In this document: piece after piece, positions 46,501-56,400 of the stretch
Position numbering within the stretch: the first letter of the stretch is position 1
Layout: every line of letters starts with the position of its first letter
Assembly: GCA_947184155.2 (NCBI GenBank)
Contig: CAMXCT020000458.1
Span: 844,027-908,026 of the forward strand
Direction of reading: 5' to 3'
DNA: 64,000 nucleotides
From: Cladocopium goreaui
Lineage: Eukaryota; Sar; Dinophyceae; Suessiales; Symbiodiniaceae
Notes under the pieces: generated by a model
Told to the model about the DNA's origin: nothing
Database searches by the model: none
What the model saw: the letters and a program-made list of their open reading frames with translations, nothing else
Translations under genes and position numbers: made by a program

Positions 46501-49500
46501 ACCTTGCGTGTGAACCCAGCCAATCCAAGACTGAAGGTCATGCAGATCAGTGACCTGGAGCAGGTGGAGGACAACATGGTTTTGATCGACTCTGGAGCGA
46601 CTCATGGCCTTCGTCCTGCTCATGACGATGATGAATGGCGCAAAGCAGAGCGCACGGTGGTTCAACTGGCCAATGGATCGACGGAAGCTTTCCGTTTGAA
46701 AAGAGGTACGAAGATTCTTCTTGGTCATCCTCTGGAATCTATGGCACGGATCCTTCCGATGAGTGGCCTCAGTGATTTGGACTTTGCACTGGAATGGCGT
46801 GATGGACAGTGCCGGCTTCAAGATGATGAAGGACGACAAGTACCCGTCACTCTGAGGAATGGATGTCCTATGTTGGAGATGAACGAGGGTGACAAGATCC
46901 TCAATTGGCTGGAGTTCTATCAGGTGTATCAACAAAGGAAGTTGGCGGTGGTCAAAACGATGATGGCTGATGACAGCATGGTCGACAAGTCCACACTCTC
47001 TTTGGACGTAGCGATGACCTTGAAGATGCGCCAGGAATTTCCAGATCTTCCGGATCACATCATGATGAAGCTGATTCCACACCTTGACGTGGTGCAGACT
47101 GAAGGCTTCGGAGCCAAATTGCCCTGGAATAGACACAAGCGCAGGAAGTTGGACAAGGCCAAGAACATCATCTTGCATCTTTTTTCAGGTGCTGACAAGA
47201 CGTACTGGGACAAGCAGTGCTCTACAGCAACTACGGAGGTCTTGTGCATTGACAGATGTGGACAGACTCCGGCCAACTTGCATGATCGCAATGTTTTTGG
47301 CTACCTCCTGTCGCTATGTGCCTCTGGAAGAGTGAAGGCGATTTTGGCTGGTCCCCCATGCCGAACTGTCTCGGCGCTACGGTATCAAAATGATGGTGGT
47401 CCGGGCATCCTCAGAACTGATCAGTATCCTTATGGACTTCCGGATCTGTCAGCTTCTGATGCGGAGTTGGTGGAGGGAGATGTGATCCTTTGGTTTCGAA
47501 TGTTGGCTTTGTACGTGCTAGCTGAAGATGTCCGTCCTCCAGAAAATCCTCAAACTCAACTTGTGGTTGAACAACCTGAAGATCCTGCAAGGTACCGAAA
47601 AGCTGAGGACGTGGAGGAGCACAAGTACATGTCAGCATTTCGCACAAAGGAATGGCGAGACTTCCAAGACCACTACAAGGTTTGGATGGTTCATTGTGAT
47701 CAACATCCAATGGGGCATGTCAAAAAGAAGCCCACCACCTTGGCAACTACGATGGAAGAACTTTGTCAACTACGAGAACTTAGAGGTGATCCAGTTGATG
47801 CTCAACGTGCTGCTCAGGAGTTCAAACAGCTGTCCATGGAGCAGAGATGTCAAGTATCAAAAACTTGGGCGAGCTGGGCTCCTGGTTTGAAGTTGGCAAT
47901 TGCAACTGCGATCAACAACTACATCAAAAAGATCGAGAAAGATCCAGAGTCTCCCAAGCAGCCCAGTCTTCGACCTTTGACTCAGGTGGCATTGGAAGCT
48001 TGGAAGAACCATTTCTTGAACGATCACTTGCCAGCTCGACGTGACTGTGCACAATGCATTCGAGCTCAAGCGAGGTCGAGACCTCACCGAAAGGTGACTC
48101 ATCCTGAGGCCTACACACTGTCGGTGGATCTATCTGGAAGAATGACAGAAGGCCAGGACCAAGAGCATCAGCGATGCAAGTACCTGATGGTGGCATGTTA
48201 TACGTTTCCGGTGACTGGAGATGGGCGGCCTCTTGTCAATCCACCAGGGGCTCCAAAAGAAGACCAAGATCATCCTTTGCCGTCGATGGAATTATACGGA
48301 GGGGAAGATCTTGCTGCCACTTCTCTGCCGTCGATGGACTTACACGGAGGGGAGGGGTTAGCTGGTCATGGTCTTGCTGCGAATCCTCTGCCGTCGATGG
48401 ACTTATACGGAGGGGAGGGATCAGCCAATCGAAATGGAGTTCCCGATGATGATGACGTTTTGATGGATGATGGAGGTGATTTGCCACCAGCACCGGAGGA
48501 TTCACAAGATATCCCTGAACCAGAAGATCCTCTTCATGAAGAAGCTCAGCTACCAGTTCCATCTGATGGGGCCCCAGAACATGCAATGCGTGGGGCTGAT
48601 GCAGTGTGGCATAGAATGGTTGATGAAGCCACCAATTTTGGGGTCAAGAACTTGACCTTCGTGGAGCTTTTGAGCTCACGATCTGTGGGCGAGGTGATGC
48701 CTGCACTTGCCCGCATTCATGCGAGGCTCCAAGCATTGGGACTTCCTGTGCTACGACTTCATTGCGACAGAGCTCGAGAACTGGTGGCTGCCCCTGTCAG
48801 ACGTTGGACACTGGATCGAGGGATCATCACAACCCTCACATCAGGATCCTCCTACAAAAGCAATGGCAGGGTGGAGTCGGAGGTGGGAGCTACGAAGCGA
48901 GCCATCAAGACGCTCATATCAGCAGGGTTGTGTCCCTCAGAGCACTGGCCGCTGGCTGCACGACATATTGGAGAGCGCCGATTGCGCAACCAGCTGAAAG
49001 CGCTTGGTTGGCCAGCTTCTCCAATGTTGCGGTTTGGTAGCAAAGCCTTTGCACTTCGCAAGTCATGGCAGGAGCGCTACACAGATTGGAGAGATGCCAG
49101 GGAGGAGGTCGTGGTTATGGGGCCTGACAAGTTCTCATCACTGACCACGACAAGCTACTATGTGAAGTCCCTCTCAACTGGCAAGTTCTTCTACACCGAT
49201 GATGTGGTTCAACCACCTGCTGATGCAATTCAGGAACTTCCAGAAGCACCACCTGCAATTTACCTTGAACAACGTGGAGACAGGGCAATGCCTCCTACGT
49301 GGTCTGGAGCTCCTTCTCGCCGTTTGCGAGGCAAAACAACGGTGCCAGCAATTTCGATGATAGCCATCGAGGGGGAGGACCAGGGTCAGGGTCAAACAAC
49401 AAACCCCACAAAAATGGTTGAAATGGTTGGTACATCCAAGTTTTCAAAGGTTGGATCAGATCCTTTTTATAATGTTCCTGAATGGTTGCACCCACATTTT

Positions 49501-52233
49501 GAGTTGGAAAGTGTAACTGGTAGCGATGAAGAAAGCTGGTCGCTGAAAACGGACTCAGAAAAGACCTCGGCCAGCTCTGAAGATCGGACACCATCGATGC
49601 AGTCCGATGTGGTTGAGCATGGAGGTGGGGAGAAGGAGGAGGCGCCTAACGACCGGGCTGGTGGCGCACACCCGGTGGCCTCAGGTATGGATGCTATGAC
49701 AGCACTTCGATGTCTACATGGCAACATTGGGGCCTACATCGAGGACGAGTACACCAAGCTGGATGCGACCACGGATGAACAAGCCTTATGGATTGGTGCC
49801 CTCACAGACGCCATCAAGATGAAGGCGATGATTGAGCATCAGCTACAAGAAGCTCATGAGGTGGAGGCCCAACAGGTGAGTCAAAGCTTGGAGAAGGAAT
49901 TTCTGGTGACGAAGACCATCAGCAACTCTGAGGTTTGGTCTCATCTGGATGATTGGGAACCTTCAATCAAGGCGGAGTTTGAACAGCTTGTCAACAACAA
50001 GCAGGCAGTTCGTCAAGTGACCAAAAGTGAGCTCCGTCGACTGGCCAGTGAGGCCGGGTTGCCCATCGAACTTCTGCCGGGAAAGATGGTGCATACACGA
50101 AAGGCAGGTTCGGGAGTTTATCGCTCTCGGGCGGTGGTTTGTGGCAACTACCAAGAAGCTGGCAGCGATGAACGCTATGCCAGTGGTGTGGATGGCAACC
50201 AAATTCGAGCTCAAGTACGACTGGCTGGAATGAAAAGCTGGTCAGTATGTGGAACAGATATAAGGGTTGCATTCCTGAACGCTCCAAAACGTGACGACAC
50301 GAGGATCACGGCTATGGAGGTGCCCACTGTCTTCCGAAAGCTTGGACTTGCTGGTCCTGATGATGTGTGGATCATCCAGAAGGCTGTTTATGGTTTAACC
50401 AGCTCCCCTAGGGACTGGTGTCTCTATCGAGACGAAACCCTTCCAACGATGTCGTGGCGGAGGAATCGACAGGGACAAGAAGTTGACGGAAGCTTCATTC
50501 GAACCCCTGATGACAACATCTGGCGCTTGGAGGAGGTGAACAGGAAAACGGGGGAGAAGTTTTGGGCTGGACTGATGTCCGTGTATGTGGATGACCTGCT
50601 GATCACTGCAGAGGATGGTGCTGCAGAAGCGGCGATTCAGGCCATTGCTGATGTTTGGGCCATTTCGGAAGTTGAGAAGGCTGAGGTTCAACGACCTGTC
50701 AAGTACTGTGGCTTTGAGATCGAGGCGGCTTTGGATCAAGATGGATTCATTCTCACGCAGAGAAAGTATGAGCAGGAGATGCTTCAACGGTGGAATGTGA
50801 CCAAATCCATCGAGTACCCCAACTTCAAGCTGAGCGAAAGTGATGAAGATCCTGCTGAGCCAATTGACCAAGGCCAGATCAAAACGGCCCAGGCGATAGC
50901 TGGTGCGTTACTTTGGTTGAACACTCGCACCAGACCTGACATTTCTGTCGGGGTGTCGGCTGTATGCAGACTTGCTACAAAAAACCCAGCCAAATCAATT
51001 GAGATTGGGATGACTTTGATGGCCTATATCCACGGAAATCCTGGAGGTCTTCGATATCCCAAAGGAGTCCCTAAAGAGGTTTGGGGTGAAAGACAGCAGC
51101 TGAAGATTGCCCGAAACGTTAAGCTCCTCGAGGTCTTCTCAGATATTGCCTATGGAACAGGCTCCAAAGGACGCAGTGTGCAGGGCATGGCTATCTATTT
51201 TGGTGGATGTATCATCAGCTGGCAGACATCAATCCAACCATTTGTGACGCATTCAACGGCAGAGAGCGAGCTGGTGGCATACTGCGACTCCTTGAATGCT
51301 GGACGGTCTGCTGAAGCGATGATCTCTTCAATGATGGGCATCCAGTCTGGCAGCAACGAAATAGAAAGAGTGATCTATGGAGATAACGTTGCTGCGATCG
51401 GTCTGGCTCATGGAACAAGCAGCTCGTCATGGAGGACGCGCCACTTGAAGATTAGAGCTGGATATCTTCGTGAGGCCCTTGAAGGAAGAGCACCGGGCGG
51501 CATTTGGCGCTTGTTGCATCTACGTGGGTCAGAGCTCGTGGCGGACGGATTGACGAAGCCACTCCTTGGTCAGGCATTTGCAGCCTTCCTGACCGATTTG
51601 GGAACGCTTAGGCAACGTCAAGATGCCGAAGTACAACATGACACTGGAGTTTCTGGTGCGGCTATCATGGCCTTGATGACAGGAAGTGTCTTGCTTTCTG
51701 GAATGGATGAAGTGGGGGGAGAGGACGAAGCCGGCTCTGGGATCACTTGGATCTGTGGCGCTGTTCTGATGGCTTTGGGGGCAGTCTATTTGGGCCAAAC
51801 TGCTTTCAGCGGTGTGCGATGTTGCCTGAGAAGACTGTATGGGCCTTCACGTCAAATGGAGGAGGGTAGTCGTGCGATCTCTTCTGAAGAGTCTGATTCT
51901 GGAGGTGAGACATCGGTGAAAATCAAGCGGGGAAAGGGATCTACGTCTGAAAGGAGCTCTTTGTCCTTGAGTTTTCGGACACAGTCGGGCTGGCAGTGTG
52001 ATGACGATTCGACGTCACCTTTGCCAAGCAGAACAGCGAGTTCTTCATCTGCAAAGCATGGGTCTCTGGCTGCTGGCTCCGCTACCAAGAAGGGAGTTGG
52101 TGCTGCATCTAGAAGCGCTGATGGTGGGCAAGCGGCTGCGGCTGGATCATGTTCACGCTCGCTCAGCAGCTGCGGTGGATTCATGCTCTCGCCCTACAAC
52201 GTCGGGCTTTGCAGCAGCTGCGGCAGTGAGTGA
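43594..52233 (+). CDS. Copia Gag-Pol polyprotein with methyltransferase-like insert
   Basis: One frame of 2,879 residues if started at the first ATG inside the element after the primer site (43594; another at 43636). Residues about 390-493 hold tandem 13-residue units. A CCCH finger (C813 onward, CRFFHSDTGCKAGKTCKWQH) and a CCHC knuckle (C844 onward, CFICGSKEHRKNEC) follow. Protease: LIDSGATHG (D999). Residues about 1190-1335 resemble a cytosine methyltransferase (LHLFSG, AGPPCRT, VVEQPEDP). Integrase: HHCC finger, then D1512, D1725, E1761 (35 residues between the last two). Reverse transcriptase: YVDD at 2331. RNase H: D2517, HSTAESELVAY. A predicted membrane helix is at 2716-2738. It supplies the element's own replication and integration. 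It is about twice the usual copia length. C-terminal coding may continue in another frame (51998-52372). Confidence 0.93.
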   Translation: MRSHSVPSRGTDLPMAAGNPFYSEKTQEECKLAAARPLGLPSDYEGMDPIQNLPGSAQSHAQAGPTGKGRGSSSAGMLGPLLQPPEGLSAMRTEGRLPDESGEKTMGPVKNPKKSSGEKEGVDQLQRALEGELVSYLREQNSRLIDELATLRDKLEKTSGVESSPWSDVGAVGSSDVSQQFGRQGRQGSRTPRARVREAAVSPERFNNKKDQLRFTPNGTKVPEGPPPQGQEDVPLPPVPPFPRGDVVGDPQQSSFVSGFNDMLDIYDTCESKPKMKHGDVAWKPQGEPDVPLSASEAKQIWMERELRSLKSALDRVSIPPVLQQSGYWNTGFEGKLQSCLSGMGSVATGLGSDPDARAQHGGCGNHAPGDRAGQTAVGFQGRDRASQSHGELYGPVRASSLHGVHREQARAQHAFGDHREQARAQHAFGDHHEQARAQQTFGDHREQARAQQLLGDPHDQGRACHLHGDLYEQDRAFNVHGVHQGRDRAPANGACMGLHQNGPQDYCHLPGHGVGGGGCGDGRPGRSFAPWPETSGTTMNTKGELPELPPNSSPLQFGDWLHLIAPSMKDISSVAGWWWENTLREAQCYYAQWKDSTPLQRIRIQPVLPDAIRDHQFQRTEQRGIQMLLKAIPETEQQALVTERALSTTAILFRLLVRFQPGGAGEKQILLQQLTTMSKSSNVQDLAANLRNWRRHFGRAQEVEAVLPDGILLLKALDGPQQQLGQYDPQAAFRLSQSRMQLQLDQQPTHPNLWAFSQCLLAEAETLSLLSSTSMTTVPLKIKQLEGELKSPGKTTTGDQKPKMSPSVDKPCRFFHSDTGCKAGKTCKWQHTWISEADKATRCFICGSKEHRKNECKLKANGKKTNEPNGSGGGNGHGRGGDGTIASTSSSTLGGKAGAAAAKVINAVSEESGAGDGKGTGPAPELTTSTSTAMADDGKGSGGSGGETTAPKDNKTNELLHEATQLLKTLRVNPANPRLKVMQISDLEQVEDNMVLIDSGATHGLRPAHDDDEWRKAERTVVQLANGSTEAFRLKRGTKILLGHPLESMARILPMSGLSDLDFALEWRDGQCRLQDDEGRQVPVTLRNGCPMLEMNEGDKILNWLEFYQVYQQRKLAVVKTMMADDSMVDKSTLSLDVAMTLKMRQEFPDLPDHIMMKLIPHLDVVQTEGFGAKLPWNRHKRRKLDKAKNIILHLFSGADKTYWDKQCSTATTEVLCIDRCGQTPANLHDRNVFGYLLSLCASGRVKAILAGPPCRTVSALRYQNDGGPGILRTDQYPYGLPDLSASDAELVEGDVILWFRMLALYVLAEDVRPPENPQTQLVVEQPEDPARYRKAEDVEEHKYMSAFRTKEWRDFQDHYKVWMVHCDQHPMGHVKKKPTTLATTMEELCQLRELRGDPVDAQRAAQEFKQLSMEQRCQVSKTWASWAPGLKLAIATAINNYIKKIEKDPESPKQPSLRPLTQVALEAWKNHFLNDHLPARRDCAQCIRAQARSRPHRKVTHPEAYTLSVDLSGRMTEGQDQEHQRCKYLMVACYTFPVTGDGRPLVNPPGAPKEDQDHPLPSMELYGGEDLAATSLPSMDLHGGEGLAGHGLAANPLPSMDLYGGEGSANRNGVPDDDDVLMDDGGDLPPAPEDSQDIPEPEDPLHEEAQLPVPSDGAPEHAMRGADAVWHRMVDEATNFGVKNLTFVELLSSRSVGEVMPALARIHARLQALGLPVLRLHCDRARELVAAPVRRWTLDRGIITTLTSGSSYKSNGRVESEVGATKRAIKTLISAGLCPSEHWPLAARHIGERRLRNQLKALGWPASPMLRFGSKAFALRKSWQERYTDWRDAREEVVVMGPDKFSSLTTTSYYVKSLSTGKFFYTDDVVQPPADAIQELPEAPPAIYLEQRGDRAMPPTWSGAPSRRLRGKTTVPAISMIAIEGEDQGQGQTTNPTKMVEMVGTSKFSKVGSDPFYNVPEWLHPHFELESVTGSDEESWSLKTDSEKTSASSEDRTPSMQSDVVEHGGGEKEEAPNDRAGGAHPVASGMDAMTALRCLHGNIGAYIEDEYTKLDATTDEQALWIGALTDAIKMKAMIEHQLQEAHEVEAQQVSQSLEKEFLVTKTISNSEVWSHLDDWEPSIKAEFEQLVNNKQAVRQVTKSELRRLASEAGLPIELLPGKMVHTRKAGSGVYRSRAVVCGNYQEAGSDERYASGVDGNQIRAQVRLAGMKSWSVCGTDIRVAFLNAPKRDDTRITAMEVPTVFRKLGLAGPDDVWIIQKAVYGLTSSPRDWCLYRDETLPTMSWRRNRQGQEVDGSFIRTPDDNIWRLEEVNRKTGEKFWAGLMSVYVDDLLITAEDGAAEAAIQAIADVWAISEVEKAEVQRPVKYCGFEIEAALDQDGFILTQRKYEQEMLQRWNVTKSIEYPNFKLSESDEDPAEPIDQGQIKTAQAIAGALLWLNTRTRPDISVGVSAVCRLATKNPAKSIEIGMTLMAYIHGNPGGLRYPKGVPKEVWGERQQLKIARNVKLLEVFSDIAYGTGSKGRSVQGMAIYFGGCIISWQTSIQPFVTHSTAESELVAYCDSLNAGRSAEAMISSMMGIQSGSNEIERVIYGDNVAAIGLAHGTSSSSWRTRHLKIRAGYLREALEGRAPGGIWRLLHLRGSELVADGLTKPLLGQAFAAFLTDLGTLRQRQDAEVQHDTGVSGAAIMALMTGSVLLSGMDEVGGEDEAGSGITWICGAVLMALGAVYLGQTAFSGVRCCLRRLYGPSRQMEEGSRAISSEESDSGGETSVKIKRGKGSTSERSSLSLSFRTQSGWQCDDDSTSPLPSRTASSSSAKHGSLAAGSATKKGVGAASRSADGGQAAAAGSCSRSLSSCGGFMLSPYNVGLCSSCGSE
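44761..45072 (+). repeat. Coding minisatellite in gag, 39-bp unit, 8 copies
   Basis: Eight consecutive 39-base units encode 13-residue repeats around FGDHREQARAQHA. The central four are closest to each other and the outer ones are diverged. Length is a multiple of three, so the frame is kept. Confidence 0.93.
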
Positions 52234-52372
52234 AGATTCTAAATCTCCAAAGGAGATTGCCAACCCTTGGAATCAATTCCAGCACGATTTCAAAGGGAAA
52301 GGCTTCTCAAAAGCCACTTTAGCCAAGATGTATAAATATCAGAAGATGAAGGATCAAAAGAAAATGCCTTGA
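51998..52372 (+). CDS. Overlapping frame at the polyprotein C-terminus (possible frameshifted end)
   Basis: The last 140 bases, after the polyprotein stop, read NPWNQFQHDFKGKGFSKATL and on to KMKDQKKMP then stop. That segment has strong protein sense and resembles C-terminal tails I associate with dinoflagellate copia polyproteins (from memory). Upstream, about 52,140-52,230, this frame is Ala/Ser-rich like the main one. The simplest reading is that the polyprotein originally ended here and a one-base change, or a programmed shift, near 52.1-52.2 kb moved the frame. The ATG at 51998 is unlikely to be a real start. Confidence 0.5.
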   Translation: MMTIRRHLCQAEQRVLHLQSMGLWLLAPLPRRELVLHLEALMVGKRLRLDHVHARSAAAVDSCSRPTTSGFAAAAAVSEDSKSPKEIANPWNQFQHDFKGKGFSKATLAKMYKYQKMKDQKKMP

Positions 52373-52492
52373 GCCTCATCAAAGCCGTTTTTGGCTGTTC
52401 TTTTGCACTGCCGTGAGAACATGGCAACGAAGTCTTGCAGACTTGAAGCACCACTGCCAGGTCGTGCAGACATGTTTCAAAGCAGCTGGGAA

Positions 52493-52505
52493 CAGCTGGG
52501 GGGAG
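52493..52505 (+). promoter_or_regulatory. Polypurine tract
   Basis: The purine-rich tggggggag ends exactly at the base before the 3' LTR, the position where plus-strand synthesis primes in LTR elements. Its position independently supports the LTR border. Confidence 0.8.
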
Positions 52506-52587
52506 TCCGAAAGGGTTCCATCAACCAAATACATTTCTGAGGCATTTTGATCGAGAAACAGGTGTGCCTTGTGATTTTTGGGTGAAG
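52506..52587 (+). repeat. 3' LTR, 82 bp
   Basis: Identical to the 5' LTR except for one C/T difference (gccctgtg against gccttgtg). It is followed by the CTCAT target duplication. Confidence 0.92.
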
Positions 52588-52592
52588 CTCAT

Positions 52593-53400
52593 AAAACCTT
52601 GTCATTTGAGCAAACAAACTGAAACGGGTTCGAACATGGATTGGGGCAAGAAGTCAAGAATTGCTAGCGGTATGCCAGACCTCTTTGTTTATCGATAAAA
52701 GAGCTGATTCCCCCCCAATAGTTCTTAGTCCAATACTTCCCACTAATGTTTGTCAACCAATAATCAAGTTTTGCCAACAACATTTTTGAAAGATGGTTCA
52801 AACACGGATTGGGACAAGAACTATTGCCAGACCCCTTGGTTTACGGCTCTGATTTCCCCAATTGTTTTTCATGAATACTTCCCATTGTTTTATCACAAAA
52901 TAAGATCACTGGAATTCATTTGACAAGAAACAAACGGAGGGCTCAAAGCTACGCCAGGGCCAGAATTATCTATTTGACACCAACCCTCTGGTATATAGAT
53001 CTGAACCACCAATAGTTTTTTAGATAATCTGATTTTATTCCACAACAAGGTCATGAAACATCATGAAGCCGGGTTTGAACACGGATTGGGGCAAGAACTA
53101 TTAACATGTATTTGTTGTCAGACCCCTTGGCTTATAGATTAAATCTGAGTCCCCCAATAGGTCTATACCTCCCGAAACTGTCTGTCACCCAGTAATCCCT
53201 GGAGTTTAATTACTTGGCAACAAAATTCATTAAAGATGGTTTAAACACGGATTACGTATTTGATGCCAGACCCCTTAGTTCGTTGACAAGTTGATGCTTG
53301 ACCCCTTGATTGAGTCTCCCCATTTTTTCAATTATGACTTCTCCCAGCATCTGTCCAAATAATTTTACCCCCATTATCAGCCATCACTTCCAACGAGCTT
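52593..53400. repeat. Spacer with four degenerate copies of a dispersed unit
   Basis: Four diverged copies start near 52,623, 52,795, 53,070 and 53,238. Each has a block like ggttcaaacacggattggg followed, 15-50 bases on, by gccagaccccttggtttat. Spacing is irregular (about 170-275 bases). No coding sense was seen. Confidence 0.6.
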
Positions 53401-53409
53401 TTCTCACCA

Positions 53410-56400
53410 TCAGTTGGACTCAGCATCCCATCGCTCTGCACTCACAGCACTGAATGCGGCCACCCACGCTGCTGTAGCTGCTCTAACACTCATGGCGTTC
53501 CCTGCCAATGTCTCAACCTCCTGATTGCCATCAGCAGTCTCCGTGCTAAAGAAAATATGAATTATTTTGATTTAAGACATACACGCTAAAGAAAAGGTCA
53601 AAGGTCAGAAAAGATAGTCAAAATGCCAAGGGTCCTTGTCAGAGAGGAAAGATACATCCAGTTTGTCCAGGGGCACCGACTGGAACAACATCTTCTCCGT
53701 AGCTGCAGGGCAAAAGCTCTTTCAGCAAACATTAAGTATTAGTAAACAAACTTCAGTTGAGGGTTAAACACATGCTATGAAACCTACACCTTAAAATAAC
53801 GTATGTTAGTATGTTTGGACAAGCCCGGACCTGTCAAGTAGCGGCCAGAGGACAAATGAAAGAACTCACCTCACTGCCACAGAAAAATACCCCAAACAAT
53901 TTCAGGGATAAAGTTGGGGATAGCCGCAAAAACCAAAGTTGATGGACATAAGTTTAAGGGACAAAACCAATACATAACCAAGGAGCCTTTGGGGGTCAGG
54001 CACGGCACCCATGGGGAGTATCCCATTCTACCAAAACTCTGGCTGAGGTTCGTGAATCCTCGCGTGCGACCGCAGGATCGAATCAAAGCAAGAGCCTTGG
54101 CAGAAGATCCAATGCGCAGGTCAAAGTAAAAATGGTCTTGCACCCTGATTTTATATTTTTGGATGTCAAAATAAAAATGGGATTTAACATGCCAGGTTGC
54201 ATGGCGTTGGCGCAAGCTGGTCACTGATTCGTCGCTACTGCTATACATCAATGTCTTGACTTTCAAAGGGTCGACCTGACAGGGTCAAAACCATTGGAAA
54301 GGTTAAAAAACTATTTCTAATATTTGGGGTTCAAATAAGGTGATAGGGCTTGATATAATTAAAAATTATCATACTATAATATTTATTAGTGGTGATGATA
54401 TATCATGGTCATGTTTTTAACCATCACCTTTGTGGGATGTTTTGCAACAACCTGCCTTGTTTTCTTTCATCGTTTGCCAATGCTCCTTTGGCCAACGGGG
54501 ATATCTGAAGTTGGGCCTGGGTGGTTGGCACATGGCCACTTGACAATACTTGAAATCTCTGCTTGAAATCCTAAATTTATCACTGACTCGAACGGTTACT
54601 TTCCCTCTTTCTTGTGGGGTTATTTTCTGACTTGGTTGTATTCCCATTAGCAAGTTTTGACTGACTAACCCCAAAGAATGTGTCCTTCCATTTTTGTCAC
54701 ATGTATGGGGGGGATTTACCCAATAAAGGTTGAATGGAAATTATTGTTGGTTCAGCAGTTCAGCACCCCACACTTTGGACAAACGACCCATGAGCCAAGC
54801 AGCTTTGAAATCAAATCCCAATCCATGGGTCGGCCACGTTCTGGCCTAACAGACCTTGCAGCGATGTCACGTTGAACTTCAGGATGGTGATCTGGAAACA
54901 TCAGGTGCCTCCTAAGTAAGATTCCCCAAAGAAAGTCAGTTAGATCCTTTAGGAGACTAGCATCTCAAAGAAACAACAAGAAACAACAAAACATATTACA
55001 AAGGAAAACCAGATGTTGGCTCTGGGAAGTTACCCTTCCTTTGCACTTGCATCTTCTGGAGAGTCTCTTCCAAACAAGATTCCAGTGCTCGATGTGTAGT
55101 GATGTCACTGCGAAGAACTGTTGTATGGATTGCAAGGATATATACCCTCCGTCTCTTTTGCACATCTCCTAGGTAAATGGGGTCCACAATGATTTTTCCA
55201 ATCAAATAGCCATAACGCTCGAGCTTCCGAAGGATCCTCCAAACCTCTGGGTATTTGCGTTCACTGCAACCCTTGAAAGTAAATGCACCCCAAAGGATCA
55301 ACTCAACCCAGACAGTAAAATGGTTCTGAAGCTAAAACCTGGTTGCCTTTGGCCAAATGCGAAGAATTCCACAAACATTCTCAAGGAATGCTATTTTGGG
55401 TAGACAGCGGGCCACGGAAGCCATCACCCGAAAGAAAATCCTTGCAGCCGCTTCTTTGAGGAAACGCGATTGATTATGGAGCATAGAAAACCTTCAGGCA
55501 GTGGCAACTGGCTGGGGGCAGGGTGGCACAGGACTGGTGGACCTTAAAAGTAGATAATAGTTAATGGGGATAATCAGTATGATGGTTGGGAATGACCTTA
55601 ATTACTTTACTTCGAGTTATCCCCACCATGACACTTATACGTTTTGTTACTGGCCAATCTTCTGGCATTCTATCTGACATTCTATATGGCGTTCTATCTG
55701 ACATATCTTCTGGCATTCTATCTGGCATGTCTTGTGGCATTCTATCTGGCATATCTTCTGGCATTTTATCTGGCATATCTTCTGGCATTCTATCTGACAT
55801 TCTATATGGCGTTCTATCTGACATATCTTCTGGTATTCTATCTGGCATATCTTCTGGCATTCTTTCTGACATTCTATATGGCGTTCTATCTGACATATCT
55901 TCTGGCATTCTATCTGGCATGTCTTGTGTCATTCTATCTGGCATATCTTCTGGCATTTTATCTGGCATATCTTCTGGCATTCTATCTGACATTCTATATG
56001 GCGTTCTATCTGACATATCTTCTGGCATTCTATCTGGCGTATCTTCTGGCATCCTACCTGGCATATCTTCTGGCATATCTTTTGGCATTCTATCTGGCAT
56101 ATCTTCTGGCATTCTATCTGACATTGTATCTGGCATTCTATCTGGCATACCTTCTGGCATTCTATCTGGCATATCTTCTGGCATTCTATCTGGCATACCT
56201 TCTGGCATTCTATCTGGCATATCTTATGGCATTCTATCTGGCATATCTTCTGGCATTCTATCTGACATTGTATCTGACATTCTATCTGGCATATCTTTTG
56301 GCATTCTATCTGGCCGTTGGGGTCCAGCGGTGCGCACTGAGCTCGGAAGGTCCCAAGTTGAGGTCCAGCGGTGCGCACTGAGCTGGGAAGGTCCCAGGTT

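Larger units (their letters stand above)
43482..52587 (+). mobile_element. Ty1/copia LTR retrotransposon, nearly intact
   Basis: A 9,106-base element bounded by 82-bp direct repeats (43482-43563 and 52506-52587) that differ at one base. It is flanked by the 5-bp duplication CTCAT (43477-43481 and 52588-52592), the length usual for this superfamily. A primer site follows the left repeat and a purine tract precedes the right one. The order protease, integrase, reverse transcriptase, RNase H identifies Ty1/copia. The single LTR difference and intact reading frame point to a recent insertion. It lies between the start of the GHTHED gene (- strand) and the 3' end of the methyltransferase gene (- strand). 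Confidence 0.95.
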
